In this document: one piece after another, positions 8,600-16,639 of the stretch
How the letters are laid out: every line of letters starts with the position of its first letter
Position numbering within the stretch: position 1 is the first letter of the stretch
From: Streptomyces sp. M41(2017)
GTDB lineage: Bacteria; Actinomycetota; Actinomycetes; Streptomycetales; Streptomycetaceae
Assembly (NCBI RefSeq): GCF_002078175.1
Contig: NZ_MWFK01000002.1
Span: 992,001 to 1,056,000, forward strand
DNA length: 64,000 nt
Reading direction: 5' to 3'
Notes under the pieces: generated by a model
Database searches by the model: none
What the model was told of the DNA's origin: nothing
Seen by the model: the letters and a program-made list of their open reading frames with translations, nothing else
Translations under genes and position numbers: made by a program

Positions 8600-9427
8600 G
8601 TGAGCGACAAGGTCGAGACGACACCGCGGGACCGCCCCGGCCGGGATCTGTCCTGGCCGTGGTTCCTGGTCGTGGTGATCGTCTACGCGGGCGTCATCCA
8701 GGGCCTGGGGCAGCTCGTCGGCGTGGACACCAGCGGCTCCGACAGTCAGTTCCCCACCACCGAGTCCATCGTCCGCAACGCGCTGATCCCGATCGGGGCG
8801 TCGATCGTCTTCGGCGCCGGCGTCGTCACCTGGCTGGGCTGGTGGCGCGAGGTCCTCCACTACCGGGTGCCGGTGCGGCGCTGGGTGCGCTGGGTGCCGA
8901 TCTCCATGATCGCCGTCGCGCTGATCGGGGTGAACTACGCGCACCTCTCCGACCAGAGCGCCTCCCTCGTGGTCTGCCTGCTGGTGCTCGGCGTGTTCGT
9001 CGGCGTCGGCGAGGAGCTCATGTTCCGTGGCATCGGCGTCCACGTCTTCAGCCGCGCCGGATTCTCCGAGGGCAGGGTCGCCCTCTACTCGTCGGTCGTC
9101 TTCGGCCTCGTGCACATCAGCAACGCCTACGGCGAAGGAGCACAGGCCCTCGTGCAGGCTCTCGTCGTCTCCACGTCGGGCTACTTCTTCTACCTGTGCC
9201 TGCGCGTCCGCGGCACCCTCCTGCTGCCCATGCTCGTGCACGGTCTGTGGGACACCAGCCTGATCTCGAACCTCGTGGGCGACAGCCCCCAGGCGTCCCT
9301 GGGCATGGTCCTCGTCATCGTCCTCCAAGTCGTCCTGATCGTCCTCCTGGCCGTCAGGCGCCGCAGCGTCGAGCCCGCGTCCGGGAACCTCGTGCCGCCC
9401 GCCGAGACCCCCGCAACCGGGGCCTGA
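8600..9427 (+). CDS. CPBP family intramembrane glutamic protease (CAAX-type)
   Basis: A 275-residue polytopic membrane protein with about seven hydrophobic segments. It carries the CPBP/Abi core: EELMFRG with the paired catalytic glutamates, FGLVHISN with the conserved histidine, and HGLWDTSL in the last conserved helix. Members of this family act as intramembrane proteases or as prenyl-protein processing and bacteriocin self-immunity factors. I prefer the GTG at 8600, preceded by GAGAGGG, over an upstream in-frame start at 8552 that lacks a ribosome binding site. There is no bacteriocin or prenylated-peptide gene nearby, so a housekeeping or stress role is as likely as immunity. The substrate is unknown. 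Confidence 0.85.
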   Translation: MSDKVETTPRDRPGRDLSWPWFLVVVIVYAGVIQGLGQLVGVDTSGSDSQFPTTESIVRNALIPIGASIVFGAGVVTWLGWWREVLHYRVPVRRWVRWVPISMIAVALIGVNYAHLSDQSASLVVCLLVLGVFVGVGEELMFRGIGVHVFSRAGFSEGRVALYSSVVFGLVHISNAYGEGAQALVQALVVSTSGYFFYLCLRVRGTLLLPMLVHGLWDTSLISNLVGDSPQASLGMVLVIVLQVVLIVLLAVRRRSVEPASGNLVPPAETPATGA

Positions 9428-9551
9428 CCGGGGCCGATGCCGCCGCGCCGGGCCGCCGGTCCGCCTTCGCGGGCCGGGTGTTCCCCGTCCCCGCTCGCGC
9501 CCGCACCGATCCGCTTGCACTGTTGGGGGTGTAGCTAGGAGGTGCGGTGCC

Positions 9552-10145
9552 ATGCGCGGAGCACAGGGAGCACAGGGTGCGAGGCAGTGGTGCTGGCGCT
9601 GGCGGAGGAATCCGCTGCGGCGCCGGGACGACCTCGTCGAGGCGTGGATCGTGCTGATCGTCTGGACGGTGATCGTGCTGGGCGGCGCGCTGGCCGGCCT
9701 GATGACGGCCCGCGCCGCCGGCGAGTCCTTCGACCGCCTGCGCAACGACCGGCATCCCGTCCCGGCCGTGCTGGTGGACAGCACCGGCTCGAACGTGGCG
9801 TCCGGTGAGGGCTCGGGCTACGAACAGGTCCGGGCCGGGGTCCGGTGGACCGCTCCGGACGGCACGCCCCGGACCGGACGTGCTCTGGTGGACGCCGGGC
9901 ACAAAGCCGGCTCGAACGTCGTGATCTGGATGAACGGCAAGGGACAGCTCACCGGTGCCCCGCCCACCACCAGCGCGGCAGCCACCGAGGCGGGCCTGCT
10001 CGGCGCGGGTGCTGCGGTGGCGCTCGGCGGCGTGGCGCTCGCCGCGGGCGGATTCGCCCGCTGGCGGCTCGACCAGCGGCGCTACGACCGGTGGGCACGC
10101 GAGTGGGAGCGCCTCGGGCCGCAGTGGGGACACAAGACACCGTGA
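9552..10145 (+). CDS. Rv1733c-like two-helix membrane protein
   Basis: A 197-residue protein resembling the mycobacterial Rv1733c family, a dormancy-associated membrane antigen of unknown activity. An arginine/tryptophan-rich N-terminus (WRWRRNPLRRRDDL) precedes a first membrane helix at about residues 32-52. An external soluble segment of about 90 residues contains YEQVRAGVRW and VVIWMNGKGQLT, a second helix lies near residues 150-170, and the tail is basic. AGGAGG lies 9 nt before the ATG. It is convergent with phosphoketolase. In Mycobacterium the family belongs to the DosR hypoxia regulon, and phosphoketolase genes often sit in similar dormancy-type clusters, so co-occurrence here may be meaningful; that is inference. 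Confidence 0.8.
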   Translation: MRGAQGAQGARQWCWRWRRNPLRRRDDLVEAWIVLIVWTVIVLGGALAGLMTARAAGESFDRLRNDRHPVPAVLVDSTGSNVASGEGSGYEQVRAGVRWTAPDGTPRTGRALVDAGHKAGSNVVIWMNGKGQLTGAPPTTSAAATEAGLLGAGAAVALGGVALAAGGFARWRLDQRRYDRWAREWERLGPQWGHKTP

Positions 10146-10290
10146 CGGATGTCCGGCCGCACCCCACTGCCGCCCGTCCCCCCTCGTGCACCTGTACCTC
10201 GTGCCCTCGTGAGCTGCGCGGGTCTGCCGGCCCCTCCTCGCCGGCCCGCCGGCCGCGTTCCGCTGGTGCTGCTGGTTCCGCTGTTTCCGC

Positions 10291-12675
10291 TCAGCCGCTC
10301 CAGGTCCAGTCCGCGACCTCGGGCAGGTCGGTGCCGTGCTCACGGATCCAGACGTGGTGGCGGGAGCGGGCGTCCTCCATCCGCTGGCGCACGGTGGCGG
10401 CGCGGACCCCGAGACCGGGCACGCGGTCGATGACGTCCATGACGAGCCGGTAGCGGTCCAGGTCGTTGCGCACGACCATGTCGAACGGCGTCGTCGTGGT
10501 CCCCATCTCCTTGTAACCGCGCACATGGAGGTTCGCGTGGCCGCTGCGCCGGTAGGCGAGACGGTGGATGAGCCAGGGATAGCCGTGGTAGGCGAAGATC
10601 ACCGGCTTGTCCGCGGTGAACAGCCCGTCGTACTCGAAGTCGCTCATGCCGTGCGGGTGTTCCTCACGCGGCAGCAACCGGGTCATGTCCACGACATTGA
10701 CGACCCGGAAGGAGACCTCAGGCAGATGGCGCCGGAGCAGGTCCGCGGCTGCCAGGATCTCCTGGGTGGGGACGTCTCCCGCGCAGGCGAGAACGACCTC
10801 CGGTTCGCGCTCGACACCGGGCGAGCCCGCCCACTCCCAGATACCGGCGCCGCGTGCGCAGTGGTCGCGGGCCTGGTCCATGGACAGCCAGTCGAAGCAG
10901 GGCTGTTTGCCGGCGACGACGACGTTCACGTAGTCGCGGCTGCGCAGCACATGGTCCGCGACGGACAGCAGGGTGTTGGCGTCCGGCGGCAGGTAGACGC
11001 GCACCACCTCGGGGCTCTTGTTCAGGACGTGGTCGACGAACCCGGGGTCCTGGTGCGAGAAGCCGTTGTGATCCTGTCGCCAGACGTGCGACGTCAGCAG
11101 ATAGTTGAGGGACGCGATGGGACGACGCCAGGCCAACTCACGTGACGTCTTCAGCCACTTGATGTGCTGGTTGACCATCGAGTCGACGATGTGCACGAAC
11201 GCCTCGTAGCAGGAGAACAACCCGTGCCGGCCGGTGAGGAGGTACCCCTCCAGCCAGCCCTGGCAGGTGTGCTCCGAGAGGATCTCCATGACCCGGCCGT
11301 GCCGGTCGAGGTGCTCGTCCACCGGGAGGGTCTCGGCCTGCCAGGCCTTGCCGCTGGCCGCGTAGACGGCGTCCAGACGGTTGGAGGCGGTCTCGTCGGG
11401 ACCCACCAGGCGGAAGTCGCGGCGGTCCGTGGTCTCCCGCATGACGTGTTCGAGGAGGTCGCCCAGGATCCGGGTCGGCTCGTGCTGCGTGACGCCCGGT
11501 TTGTCGACCGGAACCGCGAAGCGCTCCAGGGGCGGCAGCGGCAGATCGCGGACGAGGAGGCCGCCGTTGGCGTGCGGGGTGGCGCCGAGCCGTCGGTCGC
11601 CCTCGGGCACGCAGGCCAGCACGTCGGCGACCGGACGCCCCTCGGCGTCGAACAGTTCCTCGGGCCGGTACGAACGCAGCCACTCCTCCAACTGCCGCAG
11701 ATGTTCCGGGTTCTCACGCACCGCGGCGAGGGGGACCTGGTGGGCGCGCCACGTGCCCTCGACGGGTTCGCCGTCGACCACGGCGGGGCCGGTCCAGCCC
11801 TTCGGGGTGCGGAGCACGATCATGGGCCAGCGGGCCCGCTCGGTCACGCCCTCCTCGCGGGCCGTGCGCTGGAGGACGGCGATCCGGTCGAGGGCCCGGT
11901 CGAACGCCGCGGCCATGGCCCGGTGCACCGCGGCGGGGTCGTCGCCCGTGACGTGGATCGGGTCGTGGCCGTAGCCCCGCAGCAGCTCGTCCAGTTCGGC
12001 CTCCGGAAGGCGGGCGAGTACGGTCGGGTTGGCGATCTTGTAGCCGTTGAGGTGCAGGATCGGCAGCACCGCACCGTCGTGGACCGGGTCGAGGAACTTG
12101 TTGGAATGCCAGGACGCCGCCAGCGGCCCGGTCTCCGCCTCGCCGTCACCGATGACACACGTGACCAGCAGATCCGGGTTGTCGAACGCGGCCCCGTAGG
12201 CGTGGGCCAAGGAGTAGCCCAGCTCACCGCCCTCGTGGATCGAGCCCGGCGTCTCCGGCGCGACATGGCTCGGCACGCCGCCGGGAAATGAGAACTGCCG
12301 GAAGAGCTTCCCCATGCCCTCGGCGTCGCGGGACACGGAGGGGTACGTCCGACTGTAGGTGCCCTCCAGCCAGGAGTTCGCCAGCACCGCCGGCCCCCCG
12401 TGACCCGGCCCCCACACGCACAGCGCGTCGATCCCGCGCGCCTTGACGACCCGGTTGAGGTGGGTGTACACGAGATTGAGGCCGGGGGACGTACCCCAGT
12501 GTCCGAGGAGGCGCGGCTTGATGTGGTCGGGAGCCAGGGGCTCGGTGAGGAGCGGGTTCGCGAGCAGGTAGATCTGGCCCACGGCAAGGTAGTTGGCGGC
12601 CCGCCAGTGGGCGTCCAGCGCGCGGAGTTCCTCATCGGTCAGTACGGTGCTGTCCTGGTGTTCGGCCTCGGGCAT
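10291..12675 (-). CDS. xfp: phosphoketolase (xylulose 5-P / fructose 6-P)
   Basis: The 794-residue thiamine-diphosphate enzyme cleaves xylulose 5-phosphate, and often fructose 6-phosphate, with phosphate to acetyl phosphate plus glyceraldehyde 3-phosphate or erythrose 4-phosphate. Signatures include GPGHGGPAVLAN, the EGGELGYSL motif, the ThDP-binding CVIGDGEAETGPLAASWH and the C-terminal HPHGMSDFEYDGLFT. The ATG at 12675 has GGAG 5 nt upstream and is favoured over an ATG at 12693 that overlaps the stop of the upstream remnant but lacks a ribosome binding site. No acetate kinase gene is adjacent, though acetyl phosphate could feed one elsewhere. Just upstream on the same strand is a decayed alcohol dehydrogenase. 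Confidence 0.96.
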   Translation of the reverse strand: MPEAEHQDSTVLTDEELRALDAHWRAANYLAVGQIYLLANPLLTEPLAPDHIKPRLLGHWGTSPGLNLVYTHLNRVVKARGIDALCVWGPGHGGPAVLANSWLEGTYSRTYPSVSRDAEGMGKLFRQFSFPGGVPSHVAPETPGSIHEGGELGYSLAHAYGAAFDNPDLLVTCVIGDGEAETGPLAASWHSNKFLDPVHDGAVLPILHLNGYKIANPTVLARLPEAELDELLRGYGHDPIHVTGDDPAAVHRAMAAAFDRALDRIAVLQRTAREEGVTERARWPMIVLRTPKGWTGPAVVDGEPVEGTWRAHQVPLAAVRENPEHLRQLEEWLRSYRPEELFDAEGRPVADVLACVPEGDRRLGATPHANGGLLVRDLPLPPLERFAVPVDKPGVTQHEPTRILGDLLEHVMRETTDRRDFRLVGPDETASNRLDAVYAASGKAWQAETLPVDEHLDRHGRVMEILSEHTCQGWLEGYLLTGRHGLFSCYEAFVHIVDSMVNQHIKWLKTSRELAWRRPIASLNYLLTSHVWRQDHNGFSHQDPGFVDHVLNKSPEVVRVYLPPDANTLLSVADHVLRSRDYVNVVVAGKQPCFDWLSMDQARDHCARGAGIWEWAGSPGVEREPEVVLACAGDVPTQEILAAADLLRRHLPEVSFRVVNVVDMTRLLPREEHPHGMSDFEYDGLFTADKPVIFAYHGYPWLIHRLAYRRSGHANLHVRGYKEMGTTTTPFDMVVRNDLDRYRLVMDVIDRVPGLGVRAATVRQRMEDARSRHHVWIREHGTDLPEVADWTWSG

Positions 12676-12689
12676 CGTGACTCCGTACG

Positions 12690-13250
12690 TCATCGGGCGG
12701 GGGCGGCGAGCAGGTCATCGTGCGTGCACGTCGGCGGGCGGGGCGGCACGGGCGTACGCGGGCGGGTGGAGCGGGCGGTGCCGGCACCGGTCGGTCGGGG
12801 TGAGCGGGAGTCGTCGGTCGACTCGCCGGACCGGTCGGGGGACGGGACGTGGGGAACCCCGGGGTGCGGCCCGTCGGCGGTTCGCACGGTGACCACTTCG
12901 GCCAGGTCCTGCCGGGTTCCCACGGAGGAACCGTTCACACGGGTGCGGTTCGGGACCGCGTCGACGATCGGGGCCGGGACCGTGCCGTGCGCCGCCCCTG
13001 CGACGGACTCGACCCTACCGCCCTGCCGCGACCCGGGGCAGACCGCCCGCGGTCCGAAGGCGTACGCCCGGACGCGGACCTGACGCGGGCCCGGCTCGGC
13101 GGTGGCGCCGATGTCCATTCCGGAGTCGGAGCCGAGGTCGGGGCCGGAGCCGAGTTCGGGGTCGGGGCGGGAACGGGAGCCGGGGTCGATCGTGAGGCGG
13201 TCCACGACGACCGGCGGTCCACCGGACACCCGGACGACTGCTGCCTTCAT
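12690..13250 (-). pseudogene. internally deleted AdhP-type zinc alcohol dehydrogenase remnant
   Basis: The 186-codon frame begins like a zinc alcohol dehydrogenase (MKAAVVRVSGGPPVVVDRL at residues 1-19, then PGPRQVRVRAYAFG at 53-66). It jumps at about residues 94-125 to a segment resembling the far C-terminal part of AdhP (PIVDAVPNRTRVNGSSVGTRQDLAEV). Roughly 230 residues that should hold the zinc ligands and the Rossmann fold are missing. A low-complexity Gly/Pro/Asp stretch fills residues 22-50, and residues after 130 no longer look like the family. The start retains a good ribosome binding site (GGAGAGG), and the frame ends in an ATGA overlap with an ATG just upstream of the phosphoketolase start. 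An intact dehydrogenase is excluded by length; a surviving mini-protein is not. Confidence 0.62.
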
Positions 13251-13328
13251 CGAAGCCTCTCCTCGCGCGCGCCGGTCCCCTCAACACGGTGCCCGCAACG
13301 GCGGCGATCCGCAGCGCGATACCGCCGA

Positions 13329-13360
13329 ACAGGGCCCGCCCGATCCCGGGCGGGCCCTGT
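13329..13360 (-). terminator. hairpin terminator after the aldehyde dehydrogenase
   Basis: ACAGGGCCCGCCCG (13329-13342) and its perfect complement (13347-13360) form a 14-bp stem with an ATCC loop, 21 bp beyond the stop of the minus-strand aldehyde dehydrogenase. It separates that gene from the dehydrogenase remnant and phosphoketolase. Confidence 0.85.
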
Positions 13361-13381
13361 GGTGGAGCGAGCGGTGCCCGC

Positions 13382-14704
13382 TCAGACCAGCGGCTTCTCC
13401 AGTACGGCCTTGCGGTGGCTGAACGTGTCGATCGAGTACCGGCCGTGGTAGCTGCCCATGCCGCTCTCGCCGACGCCCCCGAACGGGAGGTCGGAGACGG
13501 TCAGGTGGGCGAGCGGCAGTCCGAAGCCGAGGCCGCCGGAGGAGGTCTCGGCGGCGATCCGCTCCCGCGTGGTGTCCGACTCGGTGAACACGTACAGGGC
13601 GAGCGGCTTGTCGCGGTCGTTGATGAAGCCGATGGCCTCGTCGAGGTCCGCCACGGTCACGACGGGCAGGATGGGGCCGAAGATCTCCTCCCCCATGACG
13701 GGGGACTTCGGGTCGACGTCGGCGAGGACGGTCGGCGCGATGTACTTCGCGGCGCGGTCGCTGTCGCCGCCGGTGACGGTGCGGCCGGAGCCCAGCAGTC
13801 CGGTGAGCCGGTCGAAGTGCCGCTCGTTGACGATCCGCCCGAACGCGGCGGACTCCTTCGGCTCCGCGCCGAAGAGCGTCGTCACGGCCTCGGCGAGCCT
13901 CGGCTCCAGTGCGCGGGCGGTCTCCGGGTCGGTGAGGACGTAGTCGGGCGCCACGCAGGTCTGCCCGGCGTTGAGGAACTTGCCGCGCACGAGCCGGTCG
14001 GCGACGACGGCCAGGTCGGTGTCGCGGTCGACGAACGCCGGTGACTTGCCGCCGAGTTCGAGGGCGACCGGGGTGAGGTGCTCGGCCGCGGCGCGCATGA
14101 CGATACGTCCGACCGTGCCGTTGCCGGTGTAGAAGATCTGGTCGAAACGCTCGGCCAGCAGGGCCGTCGTCTCGGGGACGCCGCCCTCGACGACGGCCAC
14201 CGCGTCCGTGTCGAGGTACTGCGGGAGGAGCCGGGCGAGGGCCGTGGAGGTGGCCGGCGCGAGTTCGCTGGGCTTGGCGACCACCGCGTTGCCCGCGGCC
14301 AGCGCGCCGAGCATCGGGGTGAGCAGGAGCTGGACCGGATAGTTCCAGGGGGCGATCACGAGGACGACTCCCAGCGGGTCGTACCGCGTCCAGGCCGTGG
14401 CGTCCGCGCCGAGGTGCGCGGGGACGGGCGCCGGTTCGGGCAGCAGCCAGCCGTCGAGGTGCTCCAGGGTGTGGTCGATCTCGCGCACGGTGAAGTCGAT
14501 CTCGGTGCGGAAGGCCTCCGCGGAGCTCTTGCCGAGGTCCTCGTGGAGCGCGGCGGCCAGCTCCTCGCCGTGCGCGGTGAGCAGCTCGCGCAGCCGGCCC
14601 AGCTGCTCCGTGCGCCAGGCGATCGGCTGGGTGCGGCCGGAGCGGAAGGTGGCGCGCAGCCGGGCGACGGTGGCGGCGGGCTCTTCGGTGGTCGAGTGGT
14701 TCAC
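13382..14704 (-). CDS. aldehyde dehydrogenase, class 3-like
   Basis: A 440-residue NAD(P)+-dependent aldehyde dehydrogenase without an N-terminal extension, the compact length of the class 3 (fatty or aromatic aldehyde) group. The cofactor loop VIAPWNYPVQLLLTPMLGAL, the glutamate motif LELGGKSPAFVD and the catalytic cysteine in KFLNAGQTCVAPDYVL are all present. EEIFGPILPV and the C-terminal PFGGVGESGMGSYHG complete the fold. The GTG at 14704 was chosen because GAGG lies 5-6 nt upstream. A MarR regulator is encoded 150 bp upstream on the same strand, and both promoters contain a TGTAYATGCYA element, so aldehyde-responsive derepression is plausible. The substrate is not known. Confidence 0.93.
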   Translation of the reverse strand: MNHSTTEEPAATVARLRATFRSGRTQPIAWRTEQLGRLRELLTAHGEELAAALHEDLGKSSAEAFRTEIDFTVREIDHTLEHLDGWLLPEPAPVPAHLGADATAWTRYDPLGVVLVIAPWNYPVQLLLTPMLGALAAGNAVVAKPSELAPATSTALARLLPQYLDTDAVAVVEGGVPETTALLAERFDQIFYTGNGTVGRIVMRAAAEHLTPVALELGGKSPAFVDRDTDLAVVADRLVRGKFLNAGQTCVAPDYVLTDPETARALEPRLAEAVTTLFGAEPKESAAFGRIVNERHFDRLTGLLGSGRTVTGGDSDRAAKYIAPTVLADVDPKSPVMGEEIFGPILPVVTVADLDEAIGFINDRDKPLALYVFTESDTTRERIAAETSSGGLGFGLPLAHLTVSDLPFGGVGESGMGSYHGRYSIDTFSHRKAVLEKPLV

Positions 14705-14787
14705 GGTGCCTCGCTGGTCGGGGCGCGGGCCGGGGGCCGGACGCGCGGGTGCTCCGCGGCCGGCGGGGAACACCGACCACAGCTGGA

Positions 14788-14798
14788 TGTATATGCCA
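14788..14798 (-). promoter_or_regulatory. candidate MarR operator upstream of the aldehyde dehydrogenase
   Basis: TGTATATGCCA lies 84 bp upstream of the dehydrogenase start and matches 9 of 11 bases of TGTACATGCTA in front of the marR gene. The surrounding bases are the only AT-richer stretch between the two genes. Assignment to this MarR protein is inference from the repetition alone. Confidence 0.4.
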
Positions 14799-14857
14799 AC
14801 CTTTCACGGGGCGTGCGCATTCCGGGCTCGCACCACTACTTTCCGCGACGGTCCGCT

Positions 14858-15304
14858 TCAGAGCGTGCTGCGGGCGCCCGTCGCGTCGAGCGTCCGCGCC
14901 AGCCGCTCCAGCAGGGAGCGCAGCAGCGCGTCGTCCCCGTCGTCCAGCACCGGCCACCGCGCCCGGACCTCGCGGTCGACGCGCCGCCAGTACGTCACGC
15001 CCCGCGGGGTGAGGTGGGCGAGCACGCGGCGCCGGTCGTGCGGATCGATCCGCCGGTAGACGAGGTTCTGGTCGACGAGCTGGTCGATCAGCTTGGTGAG
15101 GGTGGCCGGGGGCAGGAAGACGGCCTCGGCGACGGCGGTCATGGGGTGGCCCGCGCCGTCGGAGAGCAGGACGAGCACCCGCCAGGCGTCGAGGGAGCAG
15201 CCGTCCTCGTCCAGGACGGCCCGCAGGCGCCGCGCGGCGAGGCGCTCGGCGCGCGTCAGCAGGTGCATCAGGTCCTGGGGCTGACGCGGCGATGGGGTCG
15301 GCAT
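14858..15304 (-). CDS. MarR family transcriptional regulator
   Basis: A 148-residue winged-helix regulator. The N-terminal dimerisation helix (RAERLAARRLRAVL) leads into the DNA-binding core SLDAWRVLVLLSDG, then MTAVAEAVFLPPATLTKLIDQLVDQNLVYR. The beta-wing HDRRRVLAHLTPRG matches the conserved DxRxxxLxLT pattern. MarR proteins are dimeric repressors released by small phenolic or aldehyde ligands or by oxidation. It sits upstream of the aldehyde dehydrogenase on the same strand and diverges from the AmiC-like gene, with one candidate operator in the shared upstream region. It could control either neighbour; the repeated operator favours the dehydrogenase. Confidence 0.93.
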   Translation of the reverse strand: MPTPSPRQPQDLMHLLTRAERLAARRLRAVLDEDGCSLDAWRVLVLLSDGAGHPMTAVAEAVFLPPATLTKLIDQLVDQNLVYRRIDPHDRRRVLAHLTPRGVTYWRRVDREVRARWPVLDDGDDALLRSLLERLARTLDATGARSTL

Positions 15305-15326
15305 CCTGCTCCTCGCTCCCGTGGGG

Positions 15327-15337
15327 TGTACATGCTA
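15327..15337. promoter_or_regulatory. candidate MarR operator between marR and the AmiC-like gene
   Basis: TGTACATGCTA lies 23 bp upstream of the marR start and 46 bp upstream of the plus-strand AmiC-like gene, a typical position for autoregulation. It resembles the element before the aldehyde dehydrogenase. Confidence 0.4.
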
Positions 15338-15382
15338 CGAGACGGATTGGAGTTCACCGGGAGGAGCCGGAATCATGACGCC

Positions 15383-16495
15383 ATGTTCCGGCCCACCTCA
15401 CCCGTGCCCGAGTGGTTCACGGCAGACGACTCCGTGTTCGGGGTGGCTCTCGTCCTCCCGTTGCAGGGACCCGCGGGCATGTTCGGGCCCACCTGCGAGT
15501 CGTGCGCGCAACTGGCGGCGGAGGAGGTCAACAGAGCGGGCGGGGTGCTCGGCAGGGAACTGCGGCTGCTGCCGGTGGACGGCGGCGGCCCACCGCGTGA
15601 AGTTGCCGACCACGTGCAGGCGTTGGTGGATGTGGGAGCGGTCCAGGGGGTGACCGGCTGGCACATCTCGTCGGTGCGCCAGGCACTCGCGCCCAGGATC
15701 GCGCATCGCGTCCCCTACGTGTACACCGCGCTGTACGAGGGCGGCGAGCGAACGGCCGGCGTCTTCCTCACCAGTGAGACACCGCGTGACCAACTCCGCC
15801 CGGCCATGCGCCTGCTGGCGCGCGAACGGGGACTGCGCCGCTGGTTCGTGGTGGGCAACGACTATGTGTGGCCGCGCCGCACGGCCCGGGCCGCCCACGG
15901 GTACGCCCGCGAGTCCGGCGGCAGCGTGCGAGGAGAGGTGTATCTGCCGCTGGGCACACACGACTTCGGGGCGGTCCTGCGCCGCATCGAGCACACGGAG
16001 GCGGACGGTGTCGTCGTGCTGCTGGTCGGGAGTGACGCGGTGCGCTTCAACCGGGCGTTCGCCGCCGCGGGACTCGACGCGCGCTGCGTCAGGCTGAGCA
16101 CCCTGATGGACGAGAACATGCTGATGGCCAGCGGACCTTCGGCGACCTCCGACCTCTACAGCACGGCCGGGTTCTTCGCCTCGCTGGCCAACCGGGACAC
16201 CCTCGACTTCCACGGGCAGTACGCCGACCGGTTCGGGAGCGAGGCACCGGCCCTCGGCAGCCTCGGCGAATCCTGTTACGAGGGCGTGCTGTTGCTGGCC
16301 GCGCTGATCGGCCGGGCGCGCTCCCTCGACGTGTCCGCGATCGGCGCCGCGGCGGAGAACGTGTCGTACGAGGGACCGCGCGGACTGCTGCACCTGAGGG
16401 GCGGTCACGTACGCCAACGGATCTATCTGGCGCGGGCGGAGGGGCTGGACTTCGACGTGGTCGCCGAGCTCGACGTCCACGGGCCCCGCTCTTGA
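15383..16495 (+). CDS. AmiC/UrtA-like ligand-binding protein without a signal peptide
   Basis: A 370-residue type I periplasmic-binding-fold protein of the AmiC and urea/amide-binding group. Ligand-fold landmarks are VALVLPLQGPAGMFGP, AAEEVNRAGGVLGRELRLLPVD, RWFVVGNDYVWPRRTARAA and YEGVLLLAALI, and they parallel the neighbouring UrtA. Unlike UrtA it has no signal peptide or lipobox, so it should stay in the cytoplasm as a sensor, as AmiC does for amides in Pseudomonas. No AmiR-type antiterminator is visible nearby. The ATG at 15383 has only a distant GGAGGA about 17 nt upstream, so the start is not firm. A large hairpin follows the stop, separating it from urtA. Confidence 0.8.
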   Translation: MFRPTSPVPEWFTADDSVFGVALVLPLQGPAGMFGPTCESCAQLAAEEVNRAGGVLGRELRLLPVDGGGPPREVADHVQALVDVGAVQGVTGWHISSVRQALAPRIAHRVPYVYTALYEGGERTAGVFLTSETPRDQLRPAMRLLARERGLRRWFVVGNDYVWPRRTARAAHGYARESGGSVRGEVYLPLGTHDFGAVLRRIEHTEADGVVVLLVGSDAVRFNRAFAAAGLDARCVRLSTLMDENMLMASGPSATSDLYSTAGFFASLANRDTLDFHGQYADRFGSEAPALGSLGESCYEGVLLLAALIGRARSLDVSAIGAAAENVSYEGPRGLLHLRGGHVRQRIYLARAEGLDFDVVAELDVHGPRS

Positions 16496-16540
16496 CAGCC
16501 CGTCATCTCCGCCAAGATACTTCCCGCAGGAACTAATCAG

Positions 16541-16591
16541 AATGCCTCGGGCGCATCATGAATTCGGCTGCCGAATTCCGCCCGGGGCATT
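16541..16591 (+). terminator. compound hairpin between the AmiC-like gene and urtA
   Basis: An outer 13-bp stem (AATGCCTCGGGCG at 16541-16553 with CGCCCGGGGCATT at 16579-16591, one G-U pair) encloses a CATCAT bulge and an inner perfect 8-bp stem (GAATTCGG / CCGAATTC) with a CTG loop. It is followed by TTCTGTT. This is probably a terminator for the upstream gene, but the two-tier shape could also serve as an attenuator ahead of the urt operon. Confidence 0.65.
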
Positions 16592-16639
16592 TTCTGTTGC
16601 CCCGGGCGTTCCTCGCCGGCCCCCGTCTGAGAGCGGGAA

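Noticed and set aside
9428..9551. Promoter with TTGCAC and TAGCTA before the Rv1733c-like gene
   Set aside because: Spacing between the boxes is too short for a standard -35/-10 pair, and the AGGAGG overlaps the second element.
14078..15382. Plus-strand extension of the AmiC-like frame to an 805-codon protein
   Set aside because: It runs antisense through the aldehyde dehydrogenase and marR genes; family similarity begins only at 15383 and onward.
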